This document shows, one piece after another, positions 23,479 through 33,639 of a stretch of DNA of 64,000 bases. The stretch lies in assembly GCA_037974665.1 (NCBI GenBank), contig CM075781.1:35503235-35567234 (forward strand), written 5' to 3'. Source of the stretch: Ehretia macrophylla (lineage: Eukaryota > Streptophyta > Magnoliopsida > Boraginales > Ehretiaceae). Positions within the stretch are counted from its first letter, which is position 1. Each line of letters begins with the position of its first letter. The translations under genes were made by a program, and so were the position numbers. The notes beneath the pieces were generated by a model that saw only the letters and a program-made list of their open reading frames with translations, ran no database searches and was not told where the DNA came from.

Positions 23479-23765
23479 GGGGCCGAACCTATATATTTTG
23501 AAAAGAATATACATTAAATTTTTTTTTGGAGGTTGGGGTGGGGGGGGGGGGTGGCCCCCTGGCTCCGTCCCTGCTCTTGGATGTATGGGGGTTGCAACCC
23601 CTACTAGACTCAAATTTTATCTCAAAATGTGTGTATTTTTAAAGTATTTTTGGATTAAAAATCAGTTCGGTTCCCACTGAAAAAAATTATTTATATATGA
23701 GTATTTAATTGTGTTATTTTAGCCCCCATTGAAGATAAATCCTGGTTCCGTCCCTGCTAATGGTG
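23479..23765. mobile_element. Two nested hAT-type right ends (incomplete)
   Basis: GGCCCCCTGGCTCCGTCCCTG (23553-23573) and ATCCTGGTTCCGTCCCTG (23740-23757) both look like the terminal GGNTCCGTCCCTG of hAT-like MITEs. A possible left end, GGGGCCGAACC, is at 23479. Borders and target duplications could not be fixed. Confidence 0.4.
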
Positions 23766-24122
23766 TTGCAAATTTAAACATAAGGGATTGATTTGTCACA
23801 TTTAGTAGATAATGGACGAAAATGTCAAAGAGCCTAAAGATAAGAGACCATTTCAGTAATTTACTCTTTGGTTTTTCTATTACATATTACAAATTGGGCC
23901 TATTCACTCTAAGATTACTCTACATGATATTCTATGTGTGTCATAATTTTTTCTTCTATGAACCAAATATGGGAATATCACATTCCTGATTTTACTTTTC
24001 CAAGAATTCTGTAAGATTTCGCAAACCAAATGTCCCTACTAGTGTTAAGAATATTATCTAATTTTGTGCCATTATTGCACCACAAACCATTATTGCACCA
24101 CAAATATTGTGGATTCGGTTAT

Positions 24123-24537
24123 TGTTAAGAATCATGAAATTCTATCCTTAAAAACTCAATTATGCTAGGAGTAATCCAAGATCTTATATATAAGTATGTT
24201 TTGAATTTTATGATTTTTCAATACGAGATAAATGTAGATTTTAACACTCCTCTCACTGTGACCTGATTTGAAATGGGTCACATGTGGATGAACACATGTT
24301 AAAGATAAACATGTGGATGTATGGCCGTCACACATCAAAGATGAACATATGTGAAAGAACATGACTAGAGTAAGGGCCCAACTCTGATACCATATTAATA
24401 ATCATAAAGTTTCATCCTAAAATCAATTGGTTCTAGAAAAAGTAGTTCAATCATATATATGAGGTGATCTTAGATTTTATAATCCTATAGATTATAAATC
24501 ATTGTGGGTATGACAAATCATAAGTTTATTTTCTTAA
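24123..24537 (-). mobile_element. TRIM retroelement, about 415 bp
   Basis: The left LTR, 24123-24246 (TGTTAAGAATCATG to GATTTTAACA), has the same 124 bp length as the right LTR of the TRIM at 21153. Read on the minus strand a purine tract (GTGAGAGGAG) abuts it. The sequence AGGGCCCAACTCTGATACCA ends at 24392, giving the initiator-tRNA primer site on the minus strand. The right LTR, from 24393, is diverged (TATTAATAATCATAAAG) and ends near 24537. Confidence 0.75.
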
Positions 24538-24779
24538 TAGGTGAGGTTTTTTTTTTTTGTTAATTTCTCAAAAGGCGAGGTTGAGAACATATAAAAGGGC
24601 ATGCTAAACGTGAAAGCATTTTTGAGTTAAAAAGTGGCGCAAAAATTATAGCTATAACCAAGAAAACTAGTTTTATAGCCCACATCAATGTTCTTTCCAC
24701 TTCCAATTGGAAAAACTTGTTTGTTGGCAACTTGAAGCAATCCTTCTCTCTGAGTAAAGTTGGTGAAGCAGAAATTATC

Positions 24780-25803
24780 AAACCAAACCAAACTAAGCCT
24801 TGTCCCACTAGGTGAGATCGGCTATATGGATCATGCAACACCATTCGTTCCTGTTGAGAGCTATCTCCTCTATAAGCTCCATACATGTAAGGTCTCATCT
24901 AATTGTCTCCTTCCAAGTCATTTTAGGTTTACCTCTACCCCTCTTCTGGTGTACTATTTTTAAACATTTGCACCTTCTAACAGGCGCCTCGACAGGTTGT
25001 CTCCTGACATGACCAAACCATCTCAAACGATTTTTTCCCATCTATCCTCAATCGAGGCCACTCATACTCTTTCACGTATCACGTTGTTCTTAATCTTGTC
25101 CTTCTTAGTTTTTCCACACATCCATCTCAACATTCTCATCTCAACCACCGACATTTTATAAACATGTGATATTTCACCGCCCAACACTCCAAACCATATA
25201 AAATAGCAGGCCAAATGACTATCTTATAGAACTTTCCTTTCAGCTTAAGTGGTATTTTTCGATCACACAAGATTCCTCACACATTTTTCCACTTTGTCCA
25301 TCCTGCTTTGATTCTATAATCAACGTCCACATTAATCTCCCCATCTTGTTGAACCATAGAACCCAAATATCTAAGACTTTTTTTTTTTTTTTGTATTCTT
25401 TCTGAGTCTAATCTTACCTCTATCTCATTTATCGACTTATTTTTGCTAAACATACATTTCATATACTCTATCTTTGATCTGCTTAGCTTAAAGCCCTTAG
25501 ATTCTAAAGTTGATCTCTATAATTCTAGCTTAGTATTTACACTTTCTTTAGACTCATCTATCAAAACAATATCATTTGCAAATAACATGCACCACGGTAC
25601 TGCATCTTGAATTTGGTTAGTGAGTTCATCCACGACTAATGCGAAAATGTATGGGCTCATGGCAGATCTTTGATATAGTCCTATTGTAATTGGCAAAAGG
25701 CTAGACTCTCCTCCCCTCGTCCTTACGCTAGTCATCACTCCATCGTACATATCTTTTATCACCTCAATGTTTGCTACACACACACCGTTTTTCTTCAACA
25801 CTC
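24780..25803 (-). pseudogene. L1-type LINE ORF2 fragment (reverse transcriptase and 3' part)
   Basis: On the minus strand the upper part (25801 to 25517) encodes RT blocks: GVCVANIEVIKDMYDGV, SVRTRGGE, FPITIGLH-like 'LPITIGLYQRSAMSPYIFAL' and WCMLFANDIVLIDES. The catalytic F-A-D-D box reads FAND, a one-base G-to-A change that removes the second aspartate. After a stop and short frameshifts the downstream RT part follows: MKCMFSKNKSINEIEVRL, then RYLGSMVQQDGEINVDVDYR and IKAGWTKWKN. A degraded tail runs to about 24780 and ends in the word shared with the LINE relic at 10765. It is 5'-truncated and dead. Endonuclease domain not seen. Confidence 0.88.
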
Positions 25804-27178
25804 TTTACAAAAGTCGAAATTATCAATGGGCACAAAATTGCTTATCCACCACCAAATGTCTTTAAAATCACCGAGGCTATTTGGAAGAAATGCTTGATTG
25901 GGCAATTTGTTGGTAAGTCTCCACTCTTCTTCTTGATTAAGAAAGTTGTTAACACAAGATGAAAAGTTTTTGGTGAAGTTGAGATTAAGTGTCTTGCCAA
26001 TAGTTTATTTCTTTTCAAGCTTGATTGTGAGGAGACTTGTGATAAAATTTTGGAGCAATTGTGACATGTTAATCATCATCCTCTTCTCCTTCGAAAATGA
26101 GACCCTAATGTGCAACTTGTAAATCTTACATGTGACAAAGTCCTAATTTGGATGAAACTTAGAAATGTCCCATTGGGTTTATGGTCTAAAGAAGGCTTTA
26201 GCTACATTGGTGGCAATCTAGGCATACCACTTCAAATGGATTCACTCACCGAGTCTAGAGCTCACATTGGTTATGCCCGAATTTTTATTGAGAAGAATAT
26301 TGAAGATGATCTTATTGACTCAACCTTTGTTAAGCTTTTTGATGGGTCAATTGCAGAGATCGGTATTGAATACTCTTGAAAACTGCTGAGATGCACTCAT
26401 TGTAAGGTTGTCGAACACACAAATGTTAATTGCAATAAAGTCCAACTGTCACGTGAGATTGCCAAACCTTATTGCCCTACAAAAACATCCGAATGGCAAG
26501 ATGTCTCCAAGTGAACTCAAACCAATGAGCCTACACCAAAGGTATTATCTCTTCCACAAGTTGTCGTTTCATCTAATCATTTTTAGGCATTTGAAACCCG
26601 AAGTATGGAGCCTCCTTTAATTTCTCAAGAGAATGTGGATCCTTAATCATTGGTTGCCCCTTCCAACCCCCAAGACACTTACTCTCATAATGTTCAAGGC
26701 TTCTTGAACCCCCCCTCACCTTCAATCTAAAGGGAAAGGTAAACAAGGCTCTCCCCACCTGAGTTTGAATCCCATGGGCTCTCTTGATCCGCTAGATATT
26801 AAGGGCTCGCTTGAGCATGAAGTTGCTTGAATACCTCTCTTTTCTCCTTGGTTTGGTTCTACTTGATTGCCACTCGTGTTCTTGTGTCCTGTTGTTTCTT
26901 GTGTTAATTATTTTTCGTTGTAATTTCTTGTTTTGCCTCTTGGTGTTAGGACGATTCTAGTTATTTGTAACCGGTGCAGGAACGACTCACTTTCATCTAG
27001 TTAGGTTTAGCATCCATTTTATTTTGTTAGCTAGCCCGTGTTCTTTTGTACATAATATTATTTTTTTAGGCTAGCTCTTTGTTTAATTGTTCTTGCTTGA
27101 TTTAATTAGTCTTTGACCCCCCTATGTACTTTTCTTTGGTGAAATACAAAATGTTTAATTTGCAGGAAAAAAAAAAAG
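25804..27178 (+). pseudogene. LINE-type ORF1 fragment (DUF4283 domain) with 3' tail
   Basis: Plus-strand frames resemble the DUF4283 domain of plant LINE ORF1-type proteins: an early part around IWKKCLIGQFVGKSP, then PNVQLVNLTCDKVLIWMKLR, NVPLGLWSKEGFSYIGGNLG, IPLQMDSLTESR and GYARIFIE. A Cys-His-type segment follows after a TGA (LLRCTHCKVV..VNCNK), as in the zinc knuckle that usually follows DUF4283. Stops and small shifts break the frame. The end near 27120-27178 (TTTGGTGAAATACAAAATG, then an A-run) looks like a LINE 3' tail. The ORF2 body is absent, so the element is internally deleted. It meets the minus-strand LINE fragment head to head at about 25804. Confidence 0.78.
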
Positions 27179-27450
27179 AAATTGGAGCCACAAATCTAAT
27201 TCTTGAAGAAAAAAAGGTGCTACAATTATATCTATAAATAGCGAAGAAGGAGGAACCACATATCTAAAGGTACGGAGAATAGTGCTAGAATTGTAGCTGT
27301 CGATAGTCGCAAGGAGAGGAGCAATTAGTAGAGGAAACTGTCTCCTTTACTGGATAGAGTGGAGCCTCCTACTACTGTAGAACTTGTAATAGTCTGGCAA
27401 TAAATAGTCCATCTTCTGCAGATAGTTATCCCAAAATTTCATGAGCAAAG

Positions 27451-27499
27451 CTCACAATGGCCATGATTACTTAGCAAAAAAAAAAAACTCACAATGGCC
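27451..27499 (+). mobile_element. 25 bp poly(A)-tail insertion between 12 bp target duplications
   Basis: CTCACAATGGCC stands at 27451-27462 and 27488-27499. Between them lie 25 bases: ATGATTACTTAGC plus a 12-base A-run. This is the same kind of scar as at 14482-14532. It lies just upstream of the first recognisable terpene synthase exon. Confidence 0.65.
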
Positions 27500-27505
27500 G
27501 TAAGT

Positions 27506-27718
27506 AGAAGATCCATTACAAAGTTTGATGTTGGTCGACGCCATCCAAAGGCTAGGCATTGACTACCACTTCCAGGAGGAAATTGAAGCAATTTTACAAC
27601 AGGAATATACTGCAATTAATTACTTAAGAAATCATGAGCACCAAACTTTATTTGATGTTTCACTTTGTTTCAGGCTATTGAGACAAGATGGTCACTATGT
27701 TCCAGCAGGTTAATATTT
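27506..27718 (+). pseudogene. TPS pseudogene exon 1 (first recognisable; N-terminal domain)
   Basis: Encodes VEDPLQSLMLVDAIQRLGI, DYHFQEEIEAIL and CFRLLRQDGHYVPAG, the start of the helical N-terminal domain. An in-frame TAA lies directly upstream and no start codon or transit peptide region is found. The donor is CAG|GTTAAT at 27719. Confidence 0.85.
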
Positions 27719-27810
27719 TTCTTCCTTCTCCATTAAGCTAGCTATAATCTCACGATCGGTTATGGAAAACACAGATACAATAATTAATTAATTGACATAA
27801 AATCTTACAG

Positions 27811-28183
27811 AAGTATTTGAAGCCTTCAAGGACAAGAAGGGGAGATTTAGTGAAGAACTGAGACGAGATATCAGGGGATTGACGGAGCTATATGAAGCCG
27901 CGCAGCTAAACTTAGAAGGAGAAGATATTTTGAATGAAGCTGCCAATTTCAGTAGAAAGCATCTTAACAATTCGCTAAAAGATCTTGATGATTGTCAGGC
28001 TAGAAAGGTTACCAACACATTGAAGTATCCGTGCCACAAGAGCTTATCAAAATTTATGGCGAAAAGCTTTTTCAAAGATTTCAAAGGCATATATAGATGG
28101 ATCAAACCCTTGCAAGAGCTAGCAAGGATGGAATTTATGATGGCGCAGCACATGCACAAACAGGAATTATATCAAATTTCCAA
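27811..28183 (+). pseudogene. TPS pseudogene exon 2
   Basis: The acceptor TTACAG precedes 27811. The frame is open to 28183: EVFEAFKDKKGRF, RGLTELYEAAQLNLEGEDIL, HKSLSKFMAKSFF and QELYQISK. The donor is GTACGT at 28184. This exon is intact. Confidence 0.9.
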
Positions 28184-28207
28184 GTACGTTGTCGGGAAAA
28201 AAAAAAA

Positions 28208-28631
28208 GGGTAAATAGCACCACAACCCCTTATGCTTTAGCAAAAGTGCACACTACCCCTCTGTGGTTTAAAAAGTGCACCGGAACCCCCTATGGTTTCA
28301 AAAGTGTAGCACCACAGCCCCCTCCGTTAAAAAAACCGTTACTTTTAACGGAGAGTGCGTTACACACGCGTTTGGTGCGATTTTTCATGTTTTTAGGCTT
28401 AAATTATTATTTAATTGGACAAAAATGCCCTTATAATTGAAATAAAAAATAAAAAATTGAAGGGCATTTTAGTCTTTTTATACAATTCAGTTAAATTTGT
28501 TGACGGAAAATTAAGAAGCGGGTGCGTGTGCACTTTTTGAAAACCATACCTGGTCCTGGTGCACTTTTTAAACCACAGGGGGGTAATGTGCATTTTTGCT
28601 AAACCATAGGGGGTTGTGGTGCTATTTACCC
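28208..28631. mobile_element. Foldback MITE in terpene synthase intron 2, 424 bp
   Basis: The left terminus GGGTAAATAGCACCACAACC and the right terminus GGTTGTGGTGCTATTTACCC are perfect inverted repeats. The similarity continues inward about 80 bp (GCAAAAGTGCAC, GTGGTTTAAAAAGTGCACC). The flanks are A-runs on both sides, so the target duplication, probably A-rich, cannot be measured. Confidence 0.82.
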
Positions 28632-28709
28632 AAAAAAAAAAAAACATTTCGTTCTTCATTAAATTAGATTTAAACTATTTTCTCTAACGTACAACTTTTC
28701 TAATGTTAG

Positions 28710-28927
28710 ATGGTGGAACGATCTTCAAGTGTCCAAAGATTTGAAACTTGCAAGGGACCAACCGCTGAAATGCTATACATGGACCATGGTCTCCCTCACT
28801 GATACTAGTTTATCAGAGCTAAGAATTGAGTCACAAAGTGTATCTCATTCATTTACATCATAGATGATATTTTTTATATTTATGGGAGACTCGATGAGCT
28901 GACACTCTTTACAGAAGCAGTGAATAG
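28710..28927 (+). pseudogene. TPS pseudogene exon 3, frameshifted, damaged DDxxD
   Basis: Begins WWNDLQVSKDLKLARDQPLK and runs to the SVSHSF region. The frame then shifts by one base and resumes as [20 protein letters not shown], where the family has DDIFD. The third aspartate of the Mg-binding DDxxD motif is Tyr (TAT for GAT). The donor is AG|GTACAA at 28928. Confidence 0.88.
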
Positions 28928-29046
28928 GTACAATCTCTAGATGATACTGTAGGCGTCTAACGCCAATGGTGCACATATATATGATTCTATAAACTCCTGC
29001 ATGCAAATGAAAAAGTGTGACATTTTAATTTTTCTACTACATGCAG

Positions 29047-29185
29047 ATGGGAATCTGCTGAAGTCGACCAGTTACCAGACTCCATGAAGATGTGTTTCAA
29101 AGCTCTTTATGATATTACGAATGAGATGGGCTACAAGATCTACGGAAAATATGGGAGTAATCCTATATCCTTTCTACAAGAAACG
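29047..29185 (+). pseudogene. TPS pseudogene exon 4
   Basis: The acceptor ATGCAG precedes 29047. Open frame WESAEVDQLPDSMKMCFKAL, YDITNEMGYKIY. The donor is GTACAA at 29186. Confidence 0.88.
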
Positions 29186-29222
29186 GTACAATTATGCGTG
29201 AACAAAATAGCAATATATTTTA

Positions 29223-29535
29223 GGGTAAAGTCCTTGTAGATCTCCCAACTATAAGGTGGAGGATAATTAATTCTCAATCTTTCGAGATAAGCTTTTTAGT
29301 CCTTGACCATATAATTGTATTTTACCATTAGTTTTCCACCCAAATTTCATAAAAAAATTAATGGTTTTGACTTAAATTTCATTCAAAATTTGGCATGCAC
29401 GTTTTACCCTCGTATCAAAAGCGTTACATTTTGGACAGAATTTGGGATAAGGACTAATAGCGTCACATTATTATAAGTTCAAGGATCAAATTATTCATTT
29501 TGAAAAATTAGAGACTAATTGTAAAAGATAGGGAA
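29223..29535. mobile_element. Possible degenerate foldback element in terpene synthase intron 4
   Basis: The left arm (TAGGGTAAAGTCCTTGTAGA, 'ttagtccttgacc') and the right arm ('gagactaattgtaaaagatagg', 'ggactaata') are loosely inverted, in the style of the TAGTCC foldbacks at 3769 and 36245. Borders are uncertain. Confidence 0.4.
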
Positions 29536-29802
29536 TCCAATAATATTATTGATGAATAAACATGACATATATGCATAGCAATGCCTTCTATCAATCCTAC
29601 ATCAATGGGTCAACCGAATACACATGGTAAGAGAATAAATACAAAGGAGGAAATAAGGGAGTAGATCCCGTGTGTTAGTTACAGATTGAAGATAATTTGG
29701 GATTGCAATCTTTGGATGTTAACACTAATTTGTCCTTCACACTATAGTAAAGGGACCATACAAGTAATTTATCGATTACATGTCAAATTTTTCATTTTGC
29801 AG

Positions 29803-30040
29803 TGGGCACATTTATTCAATGCGTTTTTATTAGAAGCTAAATGGTTTGTATCAAGAGATATTCCAAAAGCAGATGAGTATCTAGAGAATATCATAGTAAC
29901 TTCAGGTGTTCATGTTACGCTGGTCCATGCGTTCTTCCTTTTGGGTCTTGGTGCATCAAAGGCAAGTGCTATATGTTTAAATGATATAACAGGCATGAGT
30001 TCTTCTGTCGCCACAATGCTTCGTCTTTGGGATGATTTGG
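29803..30040 (+). pseudogene. TPS pseudogene exon 5
   Basis: The acceptor TTTGCAG precedes 29803. Open frame WAHLFNAFLLEAKWFVSRDI, PKADEYLENIIVTSGV, ending MLRLWDDL, the first half of the second metal-binding motif. The donor GTAATA follows at 30041, and a MULE begins 12 bases later. Confidence 0.88.
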
Positions 30041-30052
30041 TAATAAAAAATA

Positions 30053-31496
30053 GGGTTAATGACCTATTAGGTCCCTTATCTTTTTCGTTATTGTCTAGTT
30101 GGTCCCTCATTTTCAAAACGACCATATGTCAGTCCCTCATATTTCAAAGTTGTGCCACCGTCAGTCCTTACGTCAAATTTCTAACGGAAATAGCATGTGC
30201 AATACATGTGATGTATTTTAGCAAGGGTAAAATAGTCAAAACAACAAAAACACACTTTACTTCTTTTATTTAACCCCATACCCAATTCCCAAACCTAAAT
30301 CCCTAACCCATCACCAAAGCCCCCAATCCCTAACCTATCGGAAAATCCCAAAAATCTCTCAACGTTACCGTCATCGTCGTCCCACTATGGCACCATTTTC
30401 AGTCCTCCAAAATCGCCCAACGTCGTCTCAATCCCCCTACGTCGCCATCACAGTCCCCCAAAATCCCCTAACATCGTCACAGTAGCCATGAAGAAAGCAC
30501 CATTTTTGGATTTGAAGCTTGTCAGCCGCACCATTTTTGGAGTTTTGTTGTTTAGTCGCACCATTTTCGCAACATTTTTGAAGTTTTGTTGTTTAGCTGC
30601 ACCATTTTTGGAGCTTTCCTGATCTGTTGGTTGGAGGAGGTTGATAATAGTTACGTGTAGGGTAATCATCAGTAGGATAAGATGGTGATGTTGAAACATT
30701 AAGAGAATGTGATGAATCTGATTCTGGTGCAGGTCTAATGCCTGGATCAGTTGTGCTTGGGTTGACATCCTGAAAAGACAATATCAGTCAAAATCATCAT
30801 GAAAATGCGCACTAATTCTTTCATGATCTGTAAATATTCGATGATCAAGTAATTCATCTCTATCCCCAGTTTTCAAGAGAATTCTAGTCCAGATGCAAAG
30901 CAATTTCCAATCCTAAAAGCTTCAATAAGCCACTACTATATTACCATACAAACACAACAATAGCAATTCCGTTATTGTCAAAAGGCTACCAAGTGGGAAG
31001 TAAATTTAAGATAACAAGCAAATATTTTGATGAATATTCAAGGTCACAAATATGGTTCTTTCACATCTACTCAAACATCATATTAGAGTCCATAAAAGGG
31101 AAATGTGTATACAAAAGTCCTATCAGTCGGCATTTAAGATTCTATTTTGGCATCCTTTCTAACAAGTAAAAGAAGAGACAAGTCTCTGTCACTACATTTA
31201 GGGCTTTGGGGTCAAAGGGGATTTAGGGATTTTAGTTCAACCGGGTCTAATAATGGAATTCGGGTCAACCGTGACTTTGGCTAAAGATTAAAGACGCTAT
31301 TGCCTTCAAAAGACCACATTGCCCTTGCTAAAATACATCACATGCATTGCATATGCTATTTTCGTTAGAAATGTGATGGAAGGACTGATGGTGGAACAAC
31401 TTTGAAAGATGAAGGACTGACATATGGTCGTTTTAAAAATGAGAGACCAACTAGACAATAGAGAAAAAGATAAAGGACCTAATAGGTCATTAACCC
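30053..31496. mobile_element. Pack-MULE-like transposon in terpene synthase intron 5, 1444 bp
   Basis: The termini GGGTTAATGACCTATTAGG and CCTAATAGGTCATTAACCC are inverted and extend inward ('gaccatatgtcagtcc', 'caaagttg', 'ttctaacgaaaatagca'). The flanks are ATAAAAATA and TAAAAAATA, a 9 bp duplication that differs by an A-run shift. Inside, on the minus strand near 30770-30600, an acceptor-like TTTCAG precedes an open stretch DVNPSTTDPGIRPAPESDSS that ends near TNRSGK. It looks like a captured exon of an unknown gene. Nearby are three tandem GCACCATTTTTGGAG units. Confidence 0.8.
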
Positions 31497-31613
31497 TAAA
31501 AAATACTAGTTACTATTCTCACTAGTAGCCACGAATCTAAAAATCCTTCTCAATGGGAGCTAAAATTATACAACTATATGAGTATCTACATACTCATATA
31601 GTTTTTTAATAAT

Positions 31614-31958
31614 TACTACCACATTTTCTAAGTCATACAACATTTAAAAATCGTTGCAGAAAAATAAAAAATTGTTACAAATGACTTTATGCAATGGTTT
31701 TCTTACTATAAAATCCGCTTCCATTGTCTATTTTTTACAGCAATGATTTCTTTTGCAAATAAATAGTAATAGTAAAAAATCATTGCAAATGACTTTTTTA
31801 GCAAAAGTTTTTTTCTAAAAGACTACATGATAAGTGTTATCCTATTTACAACGGTTTTTAATTGTTTTTGTGATATTTTTGTTAGTTATTGCAACGGCTT
31901 TTAAAAGTTTATATAGACAATGATTTTTACAGTTGCAAATTCATTATTCCTTAAAATA

Positions 31959-32005
<47 letters not shown>

Positions 32006-32883
32006 TATACATATATGTGAGATTCTCTTTCCTCTTTTCTATTGCGTTACGCTTTGATATATTTTTCTAAATAGGTAATAATGAGACTCGAACCCAGGAT
32101 ATTTTGATAATGAATCATATAATCATGTTAAACTGACTATTTATCTAAAAGTTAAGTTTTTAGAGTGTAATTTATTTTATTAATTTATTATCTTTAATAG
32201 TCAATCCTTTAACTTGCAACATGGTTCAAACGTATAAATAATAATCTTATCCACCTGCAATGCTCTTGTTCATAAACTTGCAATGATTTTTTAAATAGTA
32301 AAGAGTAACTGAGAACTAAAAAGCAATAGAATCTCATTTTTTGCTAAGAAGGGGAGAAACAAAAGGAGAACCTAATCAATCAAATTTTTGGATTTCTTTT
32401 CTCTATTTTTTTTCAAATAATTGATTGTGATAGTTTCTCATTTTTAATGAATTAAACTCAAAATTCTTCGTGAATAAAATATCTCAATATGTCTCACCAA
32501 ATGAAGATCTAATAAGTAATGATTTGTGTGTGTTGCATTTAAGCCTACAATTTTATATACCGTAGCAAAAACTAAATACAATTAGAAACTCTTAATAAAA
32601 AAAAAAAGTATTGCGCTCATAGATTCTGCAACATTAAGATGCAATACTAATAAAACTTTTGCAAAAGACTTTATTTTGTAAGTTGCAACTAAGGATAATT
32701 TTATAAACCATTGCAAAAGATAAATGAAATAAACAACACTTAACAAAAAGCGTTGCATATCATAGACATTACAATAGTTTGATGCAACTTAATAAAACCA
32801 TTGCAACAAATTATCTATGACAATATAATAATTTTTTCACTTGTTTAATTGGAGCTTTGCAAGAACTCTAAAATATGACAATG
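31614..32883. mobile_element. CACTA relic in terpene synthase intron 5, about 1270 bp
   Basis: The left end TACTACCACATTTTCTAA, followed by AATCGTTGCAGAAAAA, and the right end AAAATATGACAATG match the ends of the CACTA element at 7562-8941 with point changes. Internal landmarks, including (AT)n, a CGAACCCAGGA word and TTGCAAAA-type repeats, come in the same order. The terminal CACTA bases and the target duplication are eroded, so it is immobile. Confidence 0.78.
31965..31996. repeat. (AT)n microsatellite
   Basis: Dinucleotide run in the CACTA relic, at the same relative site as the run at 7857-7938. Confidence 0.95.
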
Positions 32884-33072
32884 CATTAAGTATCTATAGA
32901 TATTTATATATTTTTTTTAAAAAAAATACATAAATTTTTCAATTTTTTTTGGCCCGTAAAAACTGCGACCCCACTACCATAGTATGCATCTGCCAGTGTC
33001 CACTAGTAGTCCATACTATAGCTAGCTAGTGTCAATTTTTTCAACTACGTACAATTTGGAATCAACTTACAG

Positions 33073-33372
33073 GATGAGAATCAAGATGGTCATGATGGGT
33101 CATTTATTGATTACTACGTCAGAGATCACAGCGTTACTGTTGAATCTGCTCGTCAACATGTTCTAAATATGATTTCAAATGAATGGAAGCAACTTAACAA
33201 AGCGAGTCTTCGTATGAGAAAATTTTCAGCAACGTTTACAAAGGTTGCACTGAATTTGGCGAGGATGATCCCGTTGATGTACGATTACGATGATGATCAA
33301 TGTCTCCCACTGCTTGAGGGGCATATTAAGTCTATGTTCAATGATGATATATCATTAGAGCTCATTTCATAA
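33073..33372 (+). pseudogene. TPS pseudogene exon 6 (C-terminal)
   Basis: The acceptor TTACAG precedes 33073. The frame is DENQDGHDGSFIDYYVRD, then MISNEWKQLN, LNLARMIPLMYDYDDDQ and ISLELIS, followed by TAA at 33370-33372. Compared with the family, the few residues joining DDL to DEN are missing. Confidence 0.88.
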
Positions 33373-33639
33373 ATAAAAGAATATCGCAAAATGTGAATTC
33401 CATGATAGGGCGTACTGTAAATAGACAGTGGCTTACGTCAGTAGTTATATATCAATAAAAAAAAAAAATTGTACTATTTAATCTGTAATAGATTCATGAA
33501 GGTTACATTCCTAGTGCAAGTGAATTCTTATTCTTTTTATGATTAATTACATGATTTATGGACAAATAATATGCCTTTTATACATTTGGCCGTGTGGGGT
33601 TTCCAAGTTATATTCTTAATCACTATGTAAACAAAAAAA

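Larger units (their letters stand above)
27506..33372 (+). pseudogene. Terpene synthase pseudogene, TPS-g (linalool/nerolidol synthase) type
   Basis: Six exons of a plant terpene synthase can be followed with GT-AG borders: about 27506-27718, 27811-28183, 28710-28927, 29047-29185, 29803-30040 and 33073-33372. Together they cover the N-terminal helical domain from VEDPLQSLMLVDAIQRLGI onward and the whole metal-binding C-terminal domain. TPS-g enzymes make acyclic alcohols such as linalool or nerolidol from prenyl diphosphates, in plastid or cytosol. The assignment rests on overall resemblance to that class. Faults: the 5' exon with the start codon is missing; exon 3 has a one-base frameshift just before the metal motif; DDxxD reads D-D-I-F-Y; the second metal motif (NSE/DTE) is split at the exon 5/6 border and seems to lack about four residues. 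The last intron is about 3 kb and holds a MULE and a CACTA relic. A working enzyme is very unlikely. Confidence 0.88.
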
